Source: Hyphomicrobiaceae bacterium
GTDB taxonomy: Bacteria > Pseudomonadota > Alphaproteobacteria > Rhizobiales > Methyloligellaceae
Direction: 5' to 3'
Length of the DNA stretch: 64,000 nt
Assembly: GCA_020637815.1 (NCBI GenBank)
Contig: JACKJS010000001.1
Coordinates: 682,001-746,000, forward strand
Under the pieces are notes generated by a model. It did not search any database, was not told where the DNA came from, and saw only the letters and a program-made list of their open reading frames with translations. A program made the position numbers and the translations under genes. Within the stretch, counting starts at the first letter, position 1. Each line of letters begins with the position of its first letter. This document shows, in pieces, positions 1 to 9,441 of the stretch.

Positions 1-1
1 G

Positions 2-994
2 AGAGGTTTCGACCTTACCGGACGAGCACGCGCTCCCGGCACTGACCGCGACGCCAGCAAGATCGAGACCGATCACCAGCGTCTCAGCTTTGAGACCCGG
101 CACGGCAATGGACGACGTGTTCGGCAGGCGCGGTACAGCTTTCGAAAACACGACGGCATCGCCGGCGATTGCCTGAACGCCGGCTTCGAGCTTGTCCCGA
201 AGCCGAGCTAGCGCATCCATTTGCCGCAGTTCCCGTATCGCGAGTTCGGCTGCAGCACCGAACCCGGCAATTCCGGCCACGTTCTCCGTACCCGGACGCC
301 GGCGCCCTTCCTGGCCGCCGCCCGTCATCAGGGGGCGAACATTGGCGCCTTCCGCCAGCACAAGCGCGCCGATCCCCTTGGGGCCGCCGATTTTATGCGC
401 GGACACGGTCACCATATCCGCACCGAGCGAGCTCATATCGATCGGAAGGCGGCCCGCCATCTGCACCGCGTCCGTGTGGAGGATTCCACCCGTTTCGCGG
501 ACGATGTCCGCCGCCCCTGCCACCGGCTGAAGCGCGCCGGTCTCGTTATTCGCCGCCATCAGCGAAACGAACGGGCGGGCTCCGCTCGAGCTGCCCTTCT
601 CAATTGCGCGCGCCAGACTATCCAATTCCACCACGCCGTCTGCGCTCACCGGCACGACGGTCTTGGCGTCATCCGCGAAACGTCCGCCCGCGAGCACCGA
701 AGGATGCTCGATCGCCGAGAAATAGACGTGCCACGTGTCCCCACCCGGCGGAGGTGCCAGCGCCAGGCCATTGGCCTCCGTGCCACCGCTCGTGAAGATC
801 ACGTCTTCCGGGCGGGCACCGACGAGCCCCGCAACTTTGATCCGCGCCTCTTCCACGACTTGCCGTGCCGCGCGGCCTTCCGCATGCACGGACGACGGGT
901 TGCCTTCCAGTGCCATTGCAGCAAGGACCGCCTCGCGCACTTCGGGGCGCAAGGGGCTTGTGGCATTATGGTCGAGATAGGCGCGCTGGTTCAT
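2..994 (-). CDS. Cysteine desulfurase (NifS/IscS/SufS-type), 3' end cut by window edge
   Basis: PLP-dependent enzyme that removes sulfur from L-cysteine as an enzyme-bound persulfide for Fe-S cluster assembly. The minus-strand frame opens with MNQRAYLDHNATSPLRPEVR, the usual N-terminus of the class V aminotransferase fold. The PLP lysine lies in VSAHKIGGPKG (about K201), and the mobile catalytic cysteine in SAGSACSSGK (about C323), just before the window edge. About 331 codons are visible of an expected 380-400, so the C-terminus is missing but both catalytic residues are present. In Hyphomicrobiales this gene commonly heads a suf operon (sufB, sufC, sufD, sufS), so suf genes are expected to the left; that is inference. 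The upstream intergenic region carries an Irr-type iron box. Family assignment is firm; the paralogue (IscS-like against SufS-like) is not resolved. Confidence 0.93.
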   Translation of the reverse strand, partial: MNQRAYLDHNATSPLRPEVREAVLAAMALEGNPSSVHAEGRAARQVVEEARIKVAGLVGARPEDVIFTSGGTEANGLALAPPPGGDTWHVYFSAIEHPSVLAGGRFADDAKTVVPVSADGVVELDSLARAIEKGSSSGARPFVSLMAANNETGALQPVAGAADIVRETGGILHTDAVQMAGRLPIDMSSLGADMVTVSAHKIGGPKGIGALVLAEGANVRPLMTGGGQEGRRRPGTENVAGIAGFGAAAELAIRELRQMDALARLRDKLEAGVQAIAGDAVVFSKAVPRLPNTSSIAVPGLKAETLVIGLDLAGVAVSAGSACSSGKVETS

Positions 995-1140
995 GCTCTT
1001 TCGAAGCGCAGGAGGCGTTTTCGGCCTCGAAGCCCCTTCCATGCCGGTTAACGCTTGCACGAGCCCCGGTGACCCATGCTAAGAAGCCCGGCCTGACAGT
1101 CGGCTCGCTCCAAGCGCCCAGCTTTATTGGAACAGCCTTG

Positions 1141-1157
1141 TTTGGAACAATTCTAAT
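1141..1157. promoter_or_regulatory. Candidate Irr iron-control element (ICE box)
   Basis: TTTGGAACAATTCTAAT matches the rhizobial ICE consensus as I recall it (TTTRGAA-YNR-TTCYAAA) at all but the last base and is a near-perfect inverted repeat (TTNGAA/TTCNAA). It lies in the divergent gap, about 147 bp upstream of the cysteine desulfurase start and 149 bp upstream of the hydrolase start. Irr control of suf operons is known in Rhizobiales; binding here is inferred. Confidence 0.55.
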
Positions 1158-1305
1158 TCTATGGTTTGTATAGGATTCTGAGGGGGCCGAGTCAAGCGAT
1201 GCCGCTACCGTCCGCACGCGGCGGAGCCTGAAATTTCGGAAAATCGGACCCATATACGAAGAGCAGTCCTGTCTGCCAACGCGACAAGTCGAGGCCACGT
1301 CGTTT

Positions 1306-1974
1306 ATGCCTGAAGTCAATATCAGCGGCCCCGCTGGCCGGATCGAAGCTCGTTACCACCATCAGCCCGCCGCCAACTCTCCCGTCGCTCTGATTCTTCA
1401 TCCCCACCCGCAATTTGGCGGCACGATGAACAATCAGGTCGTCTACCATATGTATTACGCCTTCCAGAAACGCGGCTTCTCGGTGCTGCGCTTCAATTTC
1501 CGCGGCGTCGGCCGTAGCGAAGGTCTGTTCGACAACGGCCCCGGCGAACTGGCGGACGCGGCGACCGCGCTGGACTGGCTGCAGGCTTATAATGCAGACG
1601 CTCCGACGTGCTGGATCGCCGGTGCGTCCTTCGGCTCCTGGATCGCCATGCAGCTTCTAATGCGGCGGCCGGAGATCGAGGGCTTTATCTGCGTCGCGCC
1701 CCCTGCGAACCTTTACGACTTCTCGTTCCTCGCCCCCTGCCCGTCCTCCGGACTAATGGTCAATGGCGCGAAAGACCGAGTCGTTCCACCGGATTCCGTC
1801 AAAAGCCTCGTGGAACGCTTGAAGACACAGAAGGACGCCGTTGTGGAACAGACCACGGTGCCCGACGCCAATCACTTCTTCGAGGAACGCATGGAGGGGC
1901 TCATGGAAGTGATCGACGCCTATCTCGACAAGCGCCTCGGCAAACCGAAAAAGCGGAAAGATACGGCAGCCTAG
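1306..1974 (+). CDS. Alpha/beta hydrolase (COG2945-type)
   Basis: A 222-residue alpha/beta hydrolase of the small dienelactone-hydrolase-like group. Visible motifs are [15 protein letters not shown] (residues 29-43, oxyanion region), [12 protein letters not shown] (62-73), the nucleophile elbow GASFGS with Ser108, an acidic residue in [10 protein letters not shown] and the catalytic His in PDANHFF near residue 190. The C-terminus is lysine-rich (KPKKRK). The substrate is unknown. It is divergent from the cysteine desulfurase and precedes tyrS by 182 bp, an arrangement I associate with Hyphomicrobiales genomes. There is no signal peptide, so it is probably cytoplasmic. Confidence 0.85.
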   Translation: MPEVNISGPAGRIEARYHHQPAANSPVALILHPHPQFGGTMNNQVVYHMYYAFQKRGFSVLRFNFRGVGRSEGLFDNGPGELADAATALDWLQAYNADAPTCWIAGASFGSWIAMQLLMRRPEIEGFICVAPPANLYDFSFLAPCPSSGLMVNGAKDRVVPPDSVKSLVERLKTQKDAVVEQTTVPDANHFFEERMEGLMEVIDAYLDKRLGKPKKRKDTAA

Positions 1975-2156
1975 CAGGAGCCGGCGCAACGCCCCCGCTC
2001 AGGCGTTTTCCTAGGCTGCATCCGTATCCGCCATGCGGCCCGAGGCCGGCTAGCGAGCCGTACGTGACCGTGCAATCCGGGCGCAAACCTGTTAGACGCT
2101 CCGGCGAGCCCATCGCTCGACCTATTCCGTTCGATCGTATTTGCAAACCTGGCCCG

Positions 2157-3410
2157 ATGAGCACCGCCAAATCAGATCTTCTCCACGAGCTTTCCAGCCG
2201 CGGCTACATCCACCAATGCACCGACGAGGCCGGGCTCGATGCGCTTGCCCGCAACGAGATCGTCACCGGCTATATCGGCTTCGACTGCACGGCGCCGAGC
2301 CTGCATGTGGGGCATCTCATCAGCATCATGATGCTGCGGAAGTTGCAGCAGACCGGCCATCGCCCGATCGTGCTGATCGGCGGCGGCACGACCAAGGTCG
2401 GCGATCCGTCCGGCAAGGATGAAACCCGCAAGCTCCTCGATGACGAAACGATCACGGCCAATATCGCGGGAATCCGGGAAACCTTCACGAAGTTCCTGAC
2501 TTTTGGCGAGAGCGAGCGTGACGCGCTCCTTGCGAACAACGCCGAATGGCTCGACCGGCTGAACTACATTTCGTTCCTGCGCGACTATGGCCGTCATTTC
2601 AGCGTCAACCGCATGCTGAGCCAGGATTCGGTCAAGCTCCGGCTCGAGCGCGAGCAGAATCTGAGCTTCATCGAGTTCAACTACATGGTGCTCCAGGCCT
2701 ACGATTTCGTGGAGCTTCATCGGCGGACCGGCTGCCGTCTGCAGATGGGCGGTTCCGACCAATGGGGCAACATCGTCACCGGCATCGAACTCGGCCGGCG
2801 CACGCTCGGCGCCGAACTCTTCGGACTGACCACGCCCCTACTCACAACGGCTTCCGGCACCAAGATGGGCAAGACGGCCGCGGGCGCCGTTTGGCTCAAC
2901 CCGGACATGCTGTCGCCTTACGACTACTGGCAGTTCTGGCGGAATGCGGAAGATGCGGACGTGGCGCGCTTCCTGAAGCTTTTCACCGAGCTTTCGCTCG
3001 AGGAGATCGCCAAGCTCGGGGCGCTGGAAGGCGCCGAGCTCAACGACGCGAAGAAGATCCTCGCGACCGAAGCTACTGCCCTCCTCCACGGCCGGGAGGC
3101 GGCGGAACAAGCCGCCGAGACGGCGCGCGCCACCTTCGAACAAGGCCAACTCGCCTCTGAGCTCCCGACGATCGAGATTCCGCGCGCGGAACTCGAAAAG
3201 GGCTACGGCGTGTTGACGGCCAATGTCCAGGCCGGGTTCGTGAAGTCCACCGGCGAGGCCCGGCGGCAGGTCAAGGGCGGGGGGATCAAGGTCAACGATG
3301 TCGTCGTCAACGACGAACGCGCTGTACTGACACCCGCCGACCTCACCGCCGAGGGCGTTATCAAGCTGTCGCTCGGCAAAAAGCGACACGCGCTGATCCG
3401 GCCCGTCTAG
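2157..3410 (+). CDS. tyrS: Tyrosyl-tRNA synthetase
   Basis: Class I aminoacyl-tRNA synthetase that charges tRNA-Tyr. The 417-residue length fits bacterial TyrRS. The HIGH-type motif is HVGH at residues 50-53; the KMSKS-type loop is KMGKT at 236-240; the tyrosine- and adenylate-binding motif GGSDQWGNI lies near residue 200; an S4 RNA-binding domain ([16 protein letters not shown]) occupies roughly 350-410. The frame is open further upstream, but [18 protein letters not shown] is the expected N-terminus and no family sequence precedes it. It converges on the YhdP-like gene 14 bp downstream. Confidence 0.97.
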   Translation: MSTAKSDLLHELSSRGYIHQCTDEAGLDALARNEIVTGYIGFDCTAPSLHVGHLISIMMLRKLQQTGHRPIVLIGGGTTKVGDPSGKDETRKLLDDETITANIAGIRETFTKFLTFGESERDALLANNAEWLDRLNYISFLRDYGRHFSVNRMLSQDSVKLRLEREQNLSFIEFNYMVLQAYDFVELHRRTGCRLQMGGSDQWGNIVTGIELGRRTLGAELFGLTTPLLTTASGTKMGKTAAGAVWLNPDMLSPYDYWQFWRNAEDADVARFLKLFTELSLEEIAKLGALEGAELNDAKKILATEATALLHGREAAEQAAETARATFEQGQLASELPTIEIPRAELEKGYGVLTANVQAGFVKSTGEARRQVKGGGIKVNDVVVNDERAVLTPADLTAEGVIKLSLGKKRHALIRPV

Positions 3411-3433
3411 CGCGGGCGCGGCGGCTAGCCGGG
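3402..3433. terminator. Imperfect hairpin between convergent tyrS and YhdP-like genes
   Basis: CCCGTCTAGC (3402-3411) and GCTAGCCGGG (3424-3433) form a 10-bp stem with one mismatch and include both stop codons. It is placed symmetrically for bidirectional termination, but there is no long T-run on either side, so the call is tentative. Confidence 0.35.
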
Positions 3434-6400
3434 ATTTTCGAAGGGACGAATGCGCTGCTTGCGCGGTTTCGCCGGCACCGTCACCGGCGGCAACCCGCCA
3501 TTGAAATCGAAGATCTGCCGGAAGATGCCGGGCGTCATGACCGACATCGGATTGACGAGCACGGTTGGGTCGTCGAGCTTGCCCTTGATGGCGAAGGTAA
3601 TCCCGACCACGCCCTCTCCCTGCCGGCCCACAAAGACACGCCCCAAGACCGGCACCGCGCCAAGAGCCGAGTTGAGACCGTAAAGCGGGACATAGGTGCC
3701 GCCGAGATCGACCGTGCGGGATTTGAAGTTGACGGTTCCGCGCAACGTCGCGCCAAGCTGCGGGCCATTCACATAGGCATCGTTGAGCTGGAACTTTCCT
3801 CGGCCGACCACGAAAGGCGCGCGCAATCGCCGGAACACAATCTTACGCGCGACCTCCTGCCTGTTCTGGCCGAGAGCGGCCGCCGAGCTCGGGTCGGTTA
3901 GAACGTCGGCCACGACGCTGTCTCCGACGACCGCGAAGTCGCGCACCCTCAGCGTCCCCGATTTCTGGTCGGCGCCGCCCGCATCCAGATTGACCTGCAG
4001 CGAAGCCTTGCCCCCCTGAATGCTCCGGTAAAAGCCGATGAGCCGGAAGGCCGCTCCGGCATCGTCAGCGTGGGCAAGCAGGATGCGCGCGCCGTCCCTG
4101 TTCTGCAGTTCGATGCTCACAGGCTTGTTGCCGTTGAGACGGCCATTTCCATGCAGCGCGACCAACCGGCCGTCGCGTTTTGTTAGCGCGATATCGACGT
4201 CGGTTGCCGTGGTGTCGTCGTATCCGACGAGACGGCCGACCTTCGCCGTCAAGTCGATATCAAAGGACTCGTCCCGTTGAACCGATGCGCCTTCGGCGAA
4301 TTGGTCCGCGGAGAAGAGTGCGTGGAAGAACCCTCTCCCGTCGTAGGACGGGCCCTCGGCGTGGACATCGAGAACGCCGTCGCTGCGCAGATCGCCTTTG
4401 ATCGAAAGGCTCGTGAGCGGATTGACCGAGAATTGCGAGAAGTAAAGACTCTGAAGGTGGTTCCCGGTGTCGAGCGCGACCTTGCCGGAAATATTGAGGT
4501 CCTTGCCCGTGATCTGGAAGTTCTCGAGGTTCGTCGAACCGTCGGGTTTTCTGTTCACATCGAATCCGATCCGCGCTTCCTGACCGGCGGGCTTCTTCCA
4601 TCCCACCGCACCGAAGAGAAGTTCGGCCTGCGTCAGATCCGCGGCCATGCTCATTTTCGATGTATCGGGTTGTCCGGCCGCCGTTCCCAGTCCCCGGAGA
4701 TAGAGGGTGACGGGAACCGGCCCGTTCACGATGTGGTTGACCTTCAGTCCGAGTTTCTCCCGCGCCTCCGCGTCGAGGACCGCCGTGACCGATATTGGCG
4801 GTTGCTGGCTTTCGGCCGCGTAGAAGACCCGCTGCCAATGCACAGTCGCCGGAACGTCCTTGATCTTGACCTTGCCGGAAGCGCTCAGGCCTTCGCTCGA
4901 CAAGTTCACGTCGACGACGCCGCCTTGGATGCCCAGATCGCCGACGAGATTGGGGGTGATCGCGTTTTGGAGCCGCGCCACGCCCGACATCTTGATGTCC
5001 TTGAAATCGAGGTCGTTCACGAGCGGCATGGACAAGGTGAACTCGCCCGTCGCGGTTCCACCTAGGAAATCGGGCTTCAAGCCGACCTCCGCGATGTAAC
5101 CGAGCGGCTTATGATCGAGCAGCGTCAACACCGCCGGCGTGGGCGCGGCCGCCCGAAAGTTCACGATGCCCTCTTGCGGGTCGTCGCGCAGATCCGGAAT
5201 GAAAAACCGCCCGTCGCTGAGCGCGATCTCCATCCCATTGCCGACGTCGATCTTGCCTTCCGGAATGTCCACGGAGAATTCCATGCCGGAGACGGTCATC
5301 GTTGCATTGCCCGTTCGAACCGGAGGTAGTTCGGGAATGTAAGCGATGTCGGTGTTGGCGAATTTCAGCTCGACATCGATTGCGCCTTCAGGCGCGTCCT
5401 CTCCTTGCTCAATCGCATCGAGCATTCCCGGCTTCAGCGCGACATTGAACGATCCTCCAAGGACCTGTCCCCCGCGAACCCGTTCCAACACCCATTGGCG
5501 CGCCTTACCCGCCAGAAACTTCGGCCAAAGCTGCTTGAGCGTATCGACTGGCATCGCGCTCACTTCGCCCGAGAGCCGTACCGCGGGGGAGTCGAACCCG
5601 TCCGTAATGGTTCCCTTGGCAGAGATCTTCGCATCGCCCGCGCGAATGACGAAACGCGACAATGTCAGGCTGCCGTCCCGAAGCGACAGCTTTCCCTTGG
5701 CGTGCCACTCGTCGACCTTGGTTGGCCCTAGCCCGAACTCGTCGACGCCCAGGACGGCATCCTCCGCTTTGATGTCGAAGTTCCAGGATGCAATCTTGTT
5801 CGTCTTGTCAAAGTCCGGTCGAAACGTACCGCTGAAGGTTGCTTGTGCATGCTTGCCCCATCGCAAGGTGGATGGCGCCAGTTCGAGGATCTTTTGTCCT
5901 TCGACATAGCGAAGAGTGACGTCGCCATGATCGATACGCACGGGGGTATCGCGATCCCATGGAGGCGTGATCTGGCCCGGCGCCAAGCGGACTTTCGCCT
6001 CACCGCCGATGAAGTCGCCATTGCGTGCCAAATCCGCGACCGCTTCGCCGTCGACGGCCATGTCCAGCGCGCGTAGCAGACCGACAGTCGGAAAATTACC
6101 CGCGATTCCGGATGGCACCAAGTTCTCGACGAGAACTTGAATCTCCAGCCCATTGGTGCGCGTCTTCTGTGCCGTGCGGACTTCAAGCTGCCAGTCGCCG
6201 CGGCTGGAAGCGACGTTGGCCTCTCCCACGATCACGCTGCGCCGATCGTGATGCCGAAGATCGAGGGCGAAGTCCGGCACCTGCCAAAGCGTTTGATTCC
6301 CGTCCCTGTACAGAACGACGATCGAGTCCTTCAGGCCAAAGCGCGTGAGATAGGACGTATCGGAACGGCGGACGCGCTCAAAGATCTCGTTGACCGCGTT

Positions 6401-7084
6401 GGTCAGGTTGAAGTTGCGCGCGTCTTTTGCTTTCGGTGCCGAGGATTTCGTCGGTGCGGCGGGTTTGGCGCCGGTTGGCTGCGACTCCGCTGATCCAATC
6501 GCCCCGCGCATCAGTTCATCGCTCTCCTCTCCAGGCTTTGAAAACGCGAGCGACAGACCACTTTTCTCGTCATAGGTCATGACCAAGCGCGAACCGATGA
6601 AGTCCACGCTGCCAGGTGCGATCCTGCCTGATAGGAGCGCAGCTCCACTGAGGCCGATCGCGGCCTGCGGCGCTTGAGCCACGACCTCTCCTTCCGGATC
6701 GACGAGGCGAACGTTGCGAAGCCGAAGGACAACTCCAGGGCCGTCCTTGCTGCGCTGGAGCACGGCGTCCTCGACTTTCACGGTCAAGTCGGAGAGCTGT
6801 TCGTTGATCGCATTCTCGATCGGCGGCACGAGGCCCGGTAACGAAATCGGTCCGCGCGCCAAGCGTCCATAGCCCAGGACAATGGCGATCAGTCCGACAA
6901 CGACGACACCGGCGAAGATCTCGCGGAAGAAATGTGCACCCTGTGACGACAGTCTTGCGAGCTGTACCTGGACCGGCTGGGGAACCCGTTTGACGAGCTG
7001 GCGCCCACGCCTGGGGAGCGCGCGGAGGGCCTTGCTGCCTTCCGTGGTCAGCTTGGCCAAGGCCCCTGCTTGCGGTTCGTCCAT
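3425..7084 (-). CDS. AsmA-like/YhdP-family envelope protein (DUF3971)
   Basis: A 1219-residue protein with a basic cytoplasmic N-terminus, one membrane anchor at residues 57-72 (AGVVVVGLIAIVLGYG) and a very long periplasmic beta-rich region. The C-terminal part resembles the AsmA C-terminal region (GKFQLNDAYVNGPQLGATLR; GTVNFKSRTVDLGGTYVPLY). The YhdP/TamB/AsmA group forms hydrophobic-grooved bridges implicated in moving phospholipids from inner to outer membrane; transfer of that role is by family resemblance. The length matches YhdP (about 1270). It is monocistronic and convergent with tyrS. Residues 200-220 hold a Pro/Ala/Lys-rich low-complexity linker. Confidence 0.85.
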   Translation of the reverse strand: MDEPQAGALAKLTTEGSKALRALPRRGRQLVKRVPQPVQVQLARLSSQGAHFFREIFAGVVVVGLIAIVLGYGRLARGPISLPGLVPPIENAINEQLSDLTVKVEDAVLQRSKDGPGVVLRLRNVRLVDPEGEVVAQAPQAAIGLSGAALLSGRIAPGSVDFIGSRLVMTYDEKSGLSLAFSKPGEESDELMRGAIGSAESQPTGAKPAAPTKSSAPKAKDARNFNLTNAVNEIFERVRRSDTSYLTRFGLKDSIVVLYRDGNQTLWQVPDFALDLRHHDRRSVIVGEANVASSRGDWQLEVRTAQKTRTNGLEIQVLVENLVPSGIAGNFPTVGLLRALDMAVDGEAVADLARNGDFIGGEAKVRLAPGQITPPWDRDTPVRIDHGDVTLRYVEGQKILELAPSTLRWGKHAQATFSGTFRPDFDKTNKIASWNFDIKAEDAVLGVDEFGLGPTKVDEWHAKGKLSLRDGSLTLSRFVIRAGDAKISAKGTITDGFDSPAVRLSGEVSAMPVDTLKQLWPKFLAGKARQWVLERVRGGQVLGGSFNVALKPGMLDAIEQGEDAPEGAIDVELKFANTDIAYIPELPPVRTGNATMTVSGMEFSVDIPEGKIDVGNGMEIALSDGRFFIPDLRDDPQEGIVNFRAAAPTPAVLTLLDHKPLGYIAEVGLKPDFLGGTATGEFTLSMPLVNDLDFKDIKMSGVARLQNAITPNLVGDLGIQGGVVDVNLSSEGLSASGKVKIKDVPATVHWQRVFYAAESQQPPISVTAVLDAEAREKLGLKVNHIVNGPVPVTLYLRGLGTAAGQPDTSKMSMAADLTQAELLFGAVGWKKPAGQEARIGFDVNRKPDGSTNLENFQITGKDLNISGKVALDTGNHLQSLYFSQFSVNPLTSLSIKGDLRSDGVLDVHAEGPSYDGRGFFHALFSADQFAEGASVQRDESFDIDLTAKVGRLVGYDDTTATDVDIALTKRDGRLVALHGNGRLNGNKPVSIELQNRDGARILLAHADDAGAAFRLIGFYRSIQGGKASLQVNLDAGGADQKSGTLRVRDFAVVGDSVVADVLTDPSSAAALGQNRQEVARKIVFRRLRAPFVVGRGKFQLNDAYVNGPQLGATLRGTVNFKSRTVDLGGTYVPLYGLNSALGAVPVLGRVFVGRQGEGVVGITFAIKGKLDDPTVLVNPMSVMTPGIFRQIFDFNGGLPPVTVPAKPRKQRIRPFENPG

Positions 7085-7600
7085 TCAGTCACAGGCCCCA
7101 GTGGTCCGTCGAGCGACCCATGCGCCCGCCTCCAAAGAGGCGGCCGTCCACGATGCCCACTCCCCGCAAGATCGCCCCGTATGCCGCACATGAGGCCCAC
7201 TGCTGAGGCCGAAGCGATCGGTCCTTAGTCTTGCTACCAATCCCGGCTCTCGGAGGCGCGCCCAGGACGCAATCCGCCTTTGCGCGTCGTTACCATGGTG
7301 CGCGAGCCAACGCTAAGCTCTTGTTCCATAGGATGTCTCAAAATCGGCTAAACCAAGGCGAATCAACGCCTAAGCAGCTTCGAGACGCCACGCGCGGGAC
7401 ACTCGACAACCCGCATGACAACAATGGCACGAAACGATAATGTTGGGTCGGCAACAGGCATCGCGTCTTGGCTGTTCGGGAGGTCATAGCATTCTGCTCG
7501 ATGGCATTTTGCCATGGGCCGGACGGTTTTCGTTGCGCGGACCTTGGGGCCGGGTTGTATTTCGCGCTGCGTCACGCGTTTCGAGGGGGAGGACCGAGCA
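7085..7600. other. Intergenic region upstream of YhdP-like and bactofilin genes
   Basis: 516 bp between divergent genes. I found no convincing coding frame, tRNA or classical hairpin. It presumably carries both promoters and the bactofilin ribosome-binding site (GGGGGAGGA at about 7585-7593). Confidence 0.5.
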
Positions 7601-8140
7601 ATGTTCACGAAGAAACCAGAGCCGAGCGGCCCGATGGCCAAGCTGGGTGGCGAACGCCCCAGTGGCGTTTCGGAATCGAAATCGTCGCCGTTTACGGACC
7701 GGCCATCGCCGCAGCCCAAGGCTCCCGGACCGGCCATGGGAAAGATGGTCCCCTCGATCATCGGCGAGGACCTGTCAATTCAGGGGAACGTCTCTTCCAA
7801 AGGCGAGATCCAAGTCGACGGCCAGATCCAAGGCGACGTCCATTGCGGCTCGCTGCTGCTTGGCGACAAGGCCCAAATCAACGGTTCGGTCGTCGCAGAG
7901 GACGTCGTGGTCCGCGGCAAGGTGATGGGTTCGATCCGCGGCCTGCGCGTGACCCTTCAATCTCAATCCCACGTCGAGGGCGACATCTATCACCAGAGCC
8001 TCGCCATCGAGCAAGGCGCCTATTTCGAAGGAAAGTCTCGCCGCTCGGACAATCCGATGGAGGGTGCTTCGTCCGGCGCGAAGCCGAGCTCCGCGGCCCC
8101 AACTTCCGGTAATCCATTTTCGAGCAACGCCGCCGAGTAG
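7601..8140 (+). CDS. Bactofilin (polymer-forming cytoskeletal protein)
   Basis: A 179-residue protein with a bactofilin domain at about residues 50-145: repeating short beta-helix rungs such as GEDLSIQGNVSSKGEIQVDG, QIQGDVHCGSLLLGDKAQI and HVEGDIYHQSLAIEQGAYFE. Flanking tails are Pro/Ser/Ala-rich and disordered, as is normal for the family. Bactofilins self-assemble without nucleotide into filaments that scaffold cell-shape or cell-wall enzymes. Start 7601 (MFTKKPEPSG) is chosen over an upstream in-frame ATG at 7514 because it has a strong purine-rich ribosome-binding site and the expected short disordered N-tail. It is followed by a hairpin terminator and the convergent prfB of the cell-wall block. 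Confidence 0.9.
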   Translation: MFTKKPEPSGPMAKLGGERPSGVSESKSSPFTDRPSPQPKAPGPAMGKMVPSIIGEDLSIQGNVSSKGEIQVDGQIQGDVHCGSLLLGDKAQINGSVVAEDVVVRGKVMGSIRGLRVTLQSQSHVEGDIYHQSLAIEQGAYFEGKSRRSDNPMEGASSGAKPSSAAPTSGNPFSSNAAE

Positions 8141-8142
8141 CG

Positions 8143-8163
8143 CGTCAGACAGCCTGACGTTTT
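8143..8163 (+). terminator. Rho-independent terminator after bactofilin gene
   Basis: CGTCAG (8143-8148), a 5-nt loop, CTGACG (8154-8159) and TTTT (8160-8163), three bases after the bactofilin stop codon. The stem is perfect but short and the T-run is short. Confidence 0.55.
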
Positions 8164-8215
8164 GACGGATAACGATCTGACCGCGGCCGGAACCGGATCG
8201 CCGCGGCCGGTTGCG

Positions 8216-9329
8216 TTACGTCTTCGCGTCCGGGCTGATCCGCTCCGCCAGAGCCGCCTCGATGAAACCGTCGATATCGCCATCGAGAACCGCCGGCGGG
8301 TTTGTGTTTTCGACGCCCGTGCGCAGGTCCTTCACCAGCTGATAGGGCTGTAGCACGTAGGACCGGATTTGGTGACCCCAACCGATCTCCGATTTGGAGG
8401 CCTCTGAGGCCAGCGCCTCTTCCTCGCGCCGTTTGAGCTCGGCCTCGTAAAGACGGGCACGCAGCATCGCCCACGCGGTTGCGCGATTCTTGTGCTGGGA
8501 CCGCTCGTTCTGACACTGCACCACGATCCCCGTCGGCTCATGGGTGATCCGTACCGCGCTATCGGTGGTGTTCACGTGCTGGCCACCCGCGCCGGATGCC
8601 CGATAGGTGTCGATCCGCACGTCTTTCTCGTCGATCTCGATTTCGATCGCATCGTCGATCGCCGGATAAACCCAGACCGACGCAAAGCTGGTGTGACGGC
8701 GCGCGTTGGAATCGAAGGGAGATATCCGCACGAGGCGGTGCACACCCGACTCCGACTTGAGCCAGCCATAAGCATTGAGGCCCTTGACGAGGATCGTCGC
8801 CGATTTGATCCCGGCCTCTTCACCGGGATTTTCACCGATCAGCTCGACTTTGTATCCGCGCCCTTCCGCCCAGCGCATGTACATGCGCACCAACATTTGA
8901 GCCCAGTCCTGGCTTTCGGTCCCGCCGGCCCCGGCATGGATCTCCACATAGGCGTCATTTGCGTCGGCCTCGCCGGAGAGCAAAGCCTCGACCTCACGGG
9001 TGTGCGCTTCCTGACGAAGTTTGCGCAAAGCCGCTTCGGCTTCGGCAACGGTGTTCTCGTCATTCTCTTCTTCGCCAAGGGTAGCGAGGGTGACGTTGTC
9101 GTCGAGTTCGGCGTTGATTTGATCGAATGCGCCGAGCGCCGCCTCGAGTTGCTGACGTTCGCGCATCAGACCTTGCGCGCGCGCCGCATCGTTCCAGAAA
9201 TTGGGGGCCTCGGCCTCGCGGTCGAGTTCGGTTAGGCGCGCTCTGGCTTGCGCCGGGTCAAAGATGCCTCCGCAGCAAAGACAACGACTCCTTGATCTCG
9301 TTTACAAGCGCCTCGGTTTCGGCTCGCAT
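8216..9329 (-). CDS. prfB: Peptide chain release factor 2, programmed +1 frameshift
   Basis: RF2 recognises UGA and UAA stop codons and triggers peptide release. Translation starts at 9329 ([20 protein letters not shown]...), reaches CTT TGA at 9263-9258 after 23 codons, and must shift +1 to continue as [15 protein letters not shown]. The joined product (9329-9261 then 9259-8216) is 370 residues. The stop-recognition tripeptide SPF is at 203-205 and the GGQ peptidyl-hydrolysis motif at 248-250 ([13 protein letters not shown]), matching E. coli RF2. Internal UGA readthrough by frameshift is the known RF2 autoregulation. The gene ends the minus-strand block after PBP1A. Confidence 0.95.
9257..9271 (-). 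promoter_or_regulatory. RF2 programmed +1 frameshift site
   Basis: Read on the minus strand the element is GGAGG-CAT-CTT-TGA-C: an internal Shine-Dalgarno-like GGAGG three bases before the slippery CUU, then UGA C. This is the same architecture as the E. coli prfB site (AGGGGG-UAU-CUU-UGA-C). When RF2 is scarce, ribosomes pause at UGA and slip +1 onto GAC. The conserved layout argues against a sequencing error. Confidence 0.93.
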
Positions 9330-9441
9330 CCTACCCTCTTGCTGTGTCTTGGATGGTCAAACGACAGATCCGCGCGCGGATCGAATCCGTGCCGGCATCT
9401 TCTCTTAGCATTGGATATCGCCCGGCGCGCCCGTTACGCGA

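Noticed and set aside
1608..2156. N-terminal extension of tyrS
   Set aside because: The frame is open but overlaps the hydrolase gene and is not TyrRS-like; ATG 2157 gives the family N-terminus.
9257..9263. Sequencing error or pseudogene in prfB
   Set aside because: The in-frame TGA sits in the exact RF2 recoding context with an upstream GGAGG, so it is a functional frameshift site.
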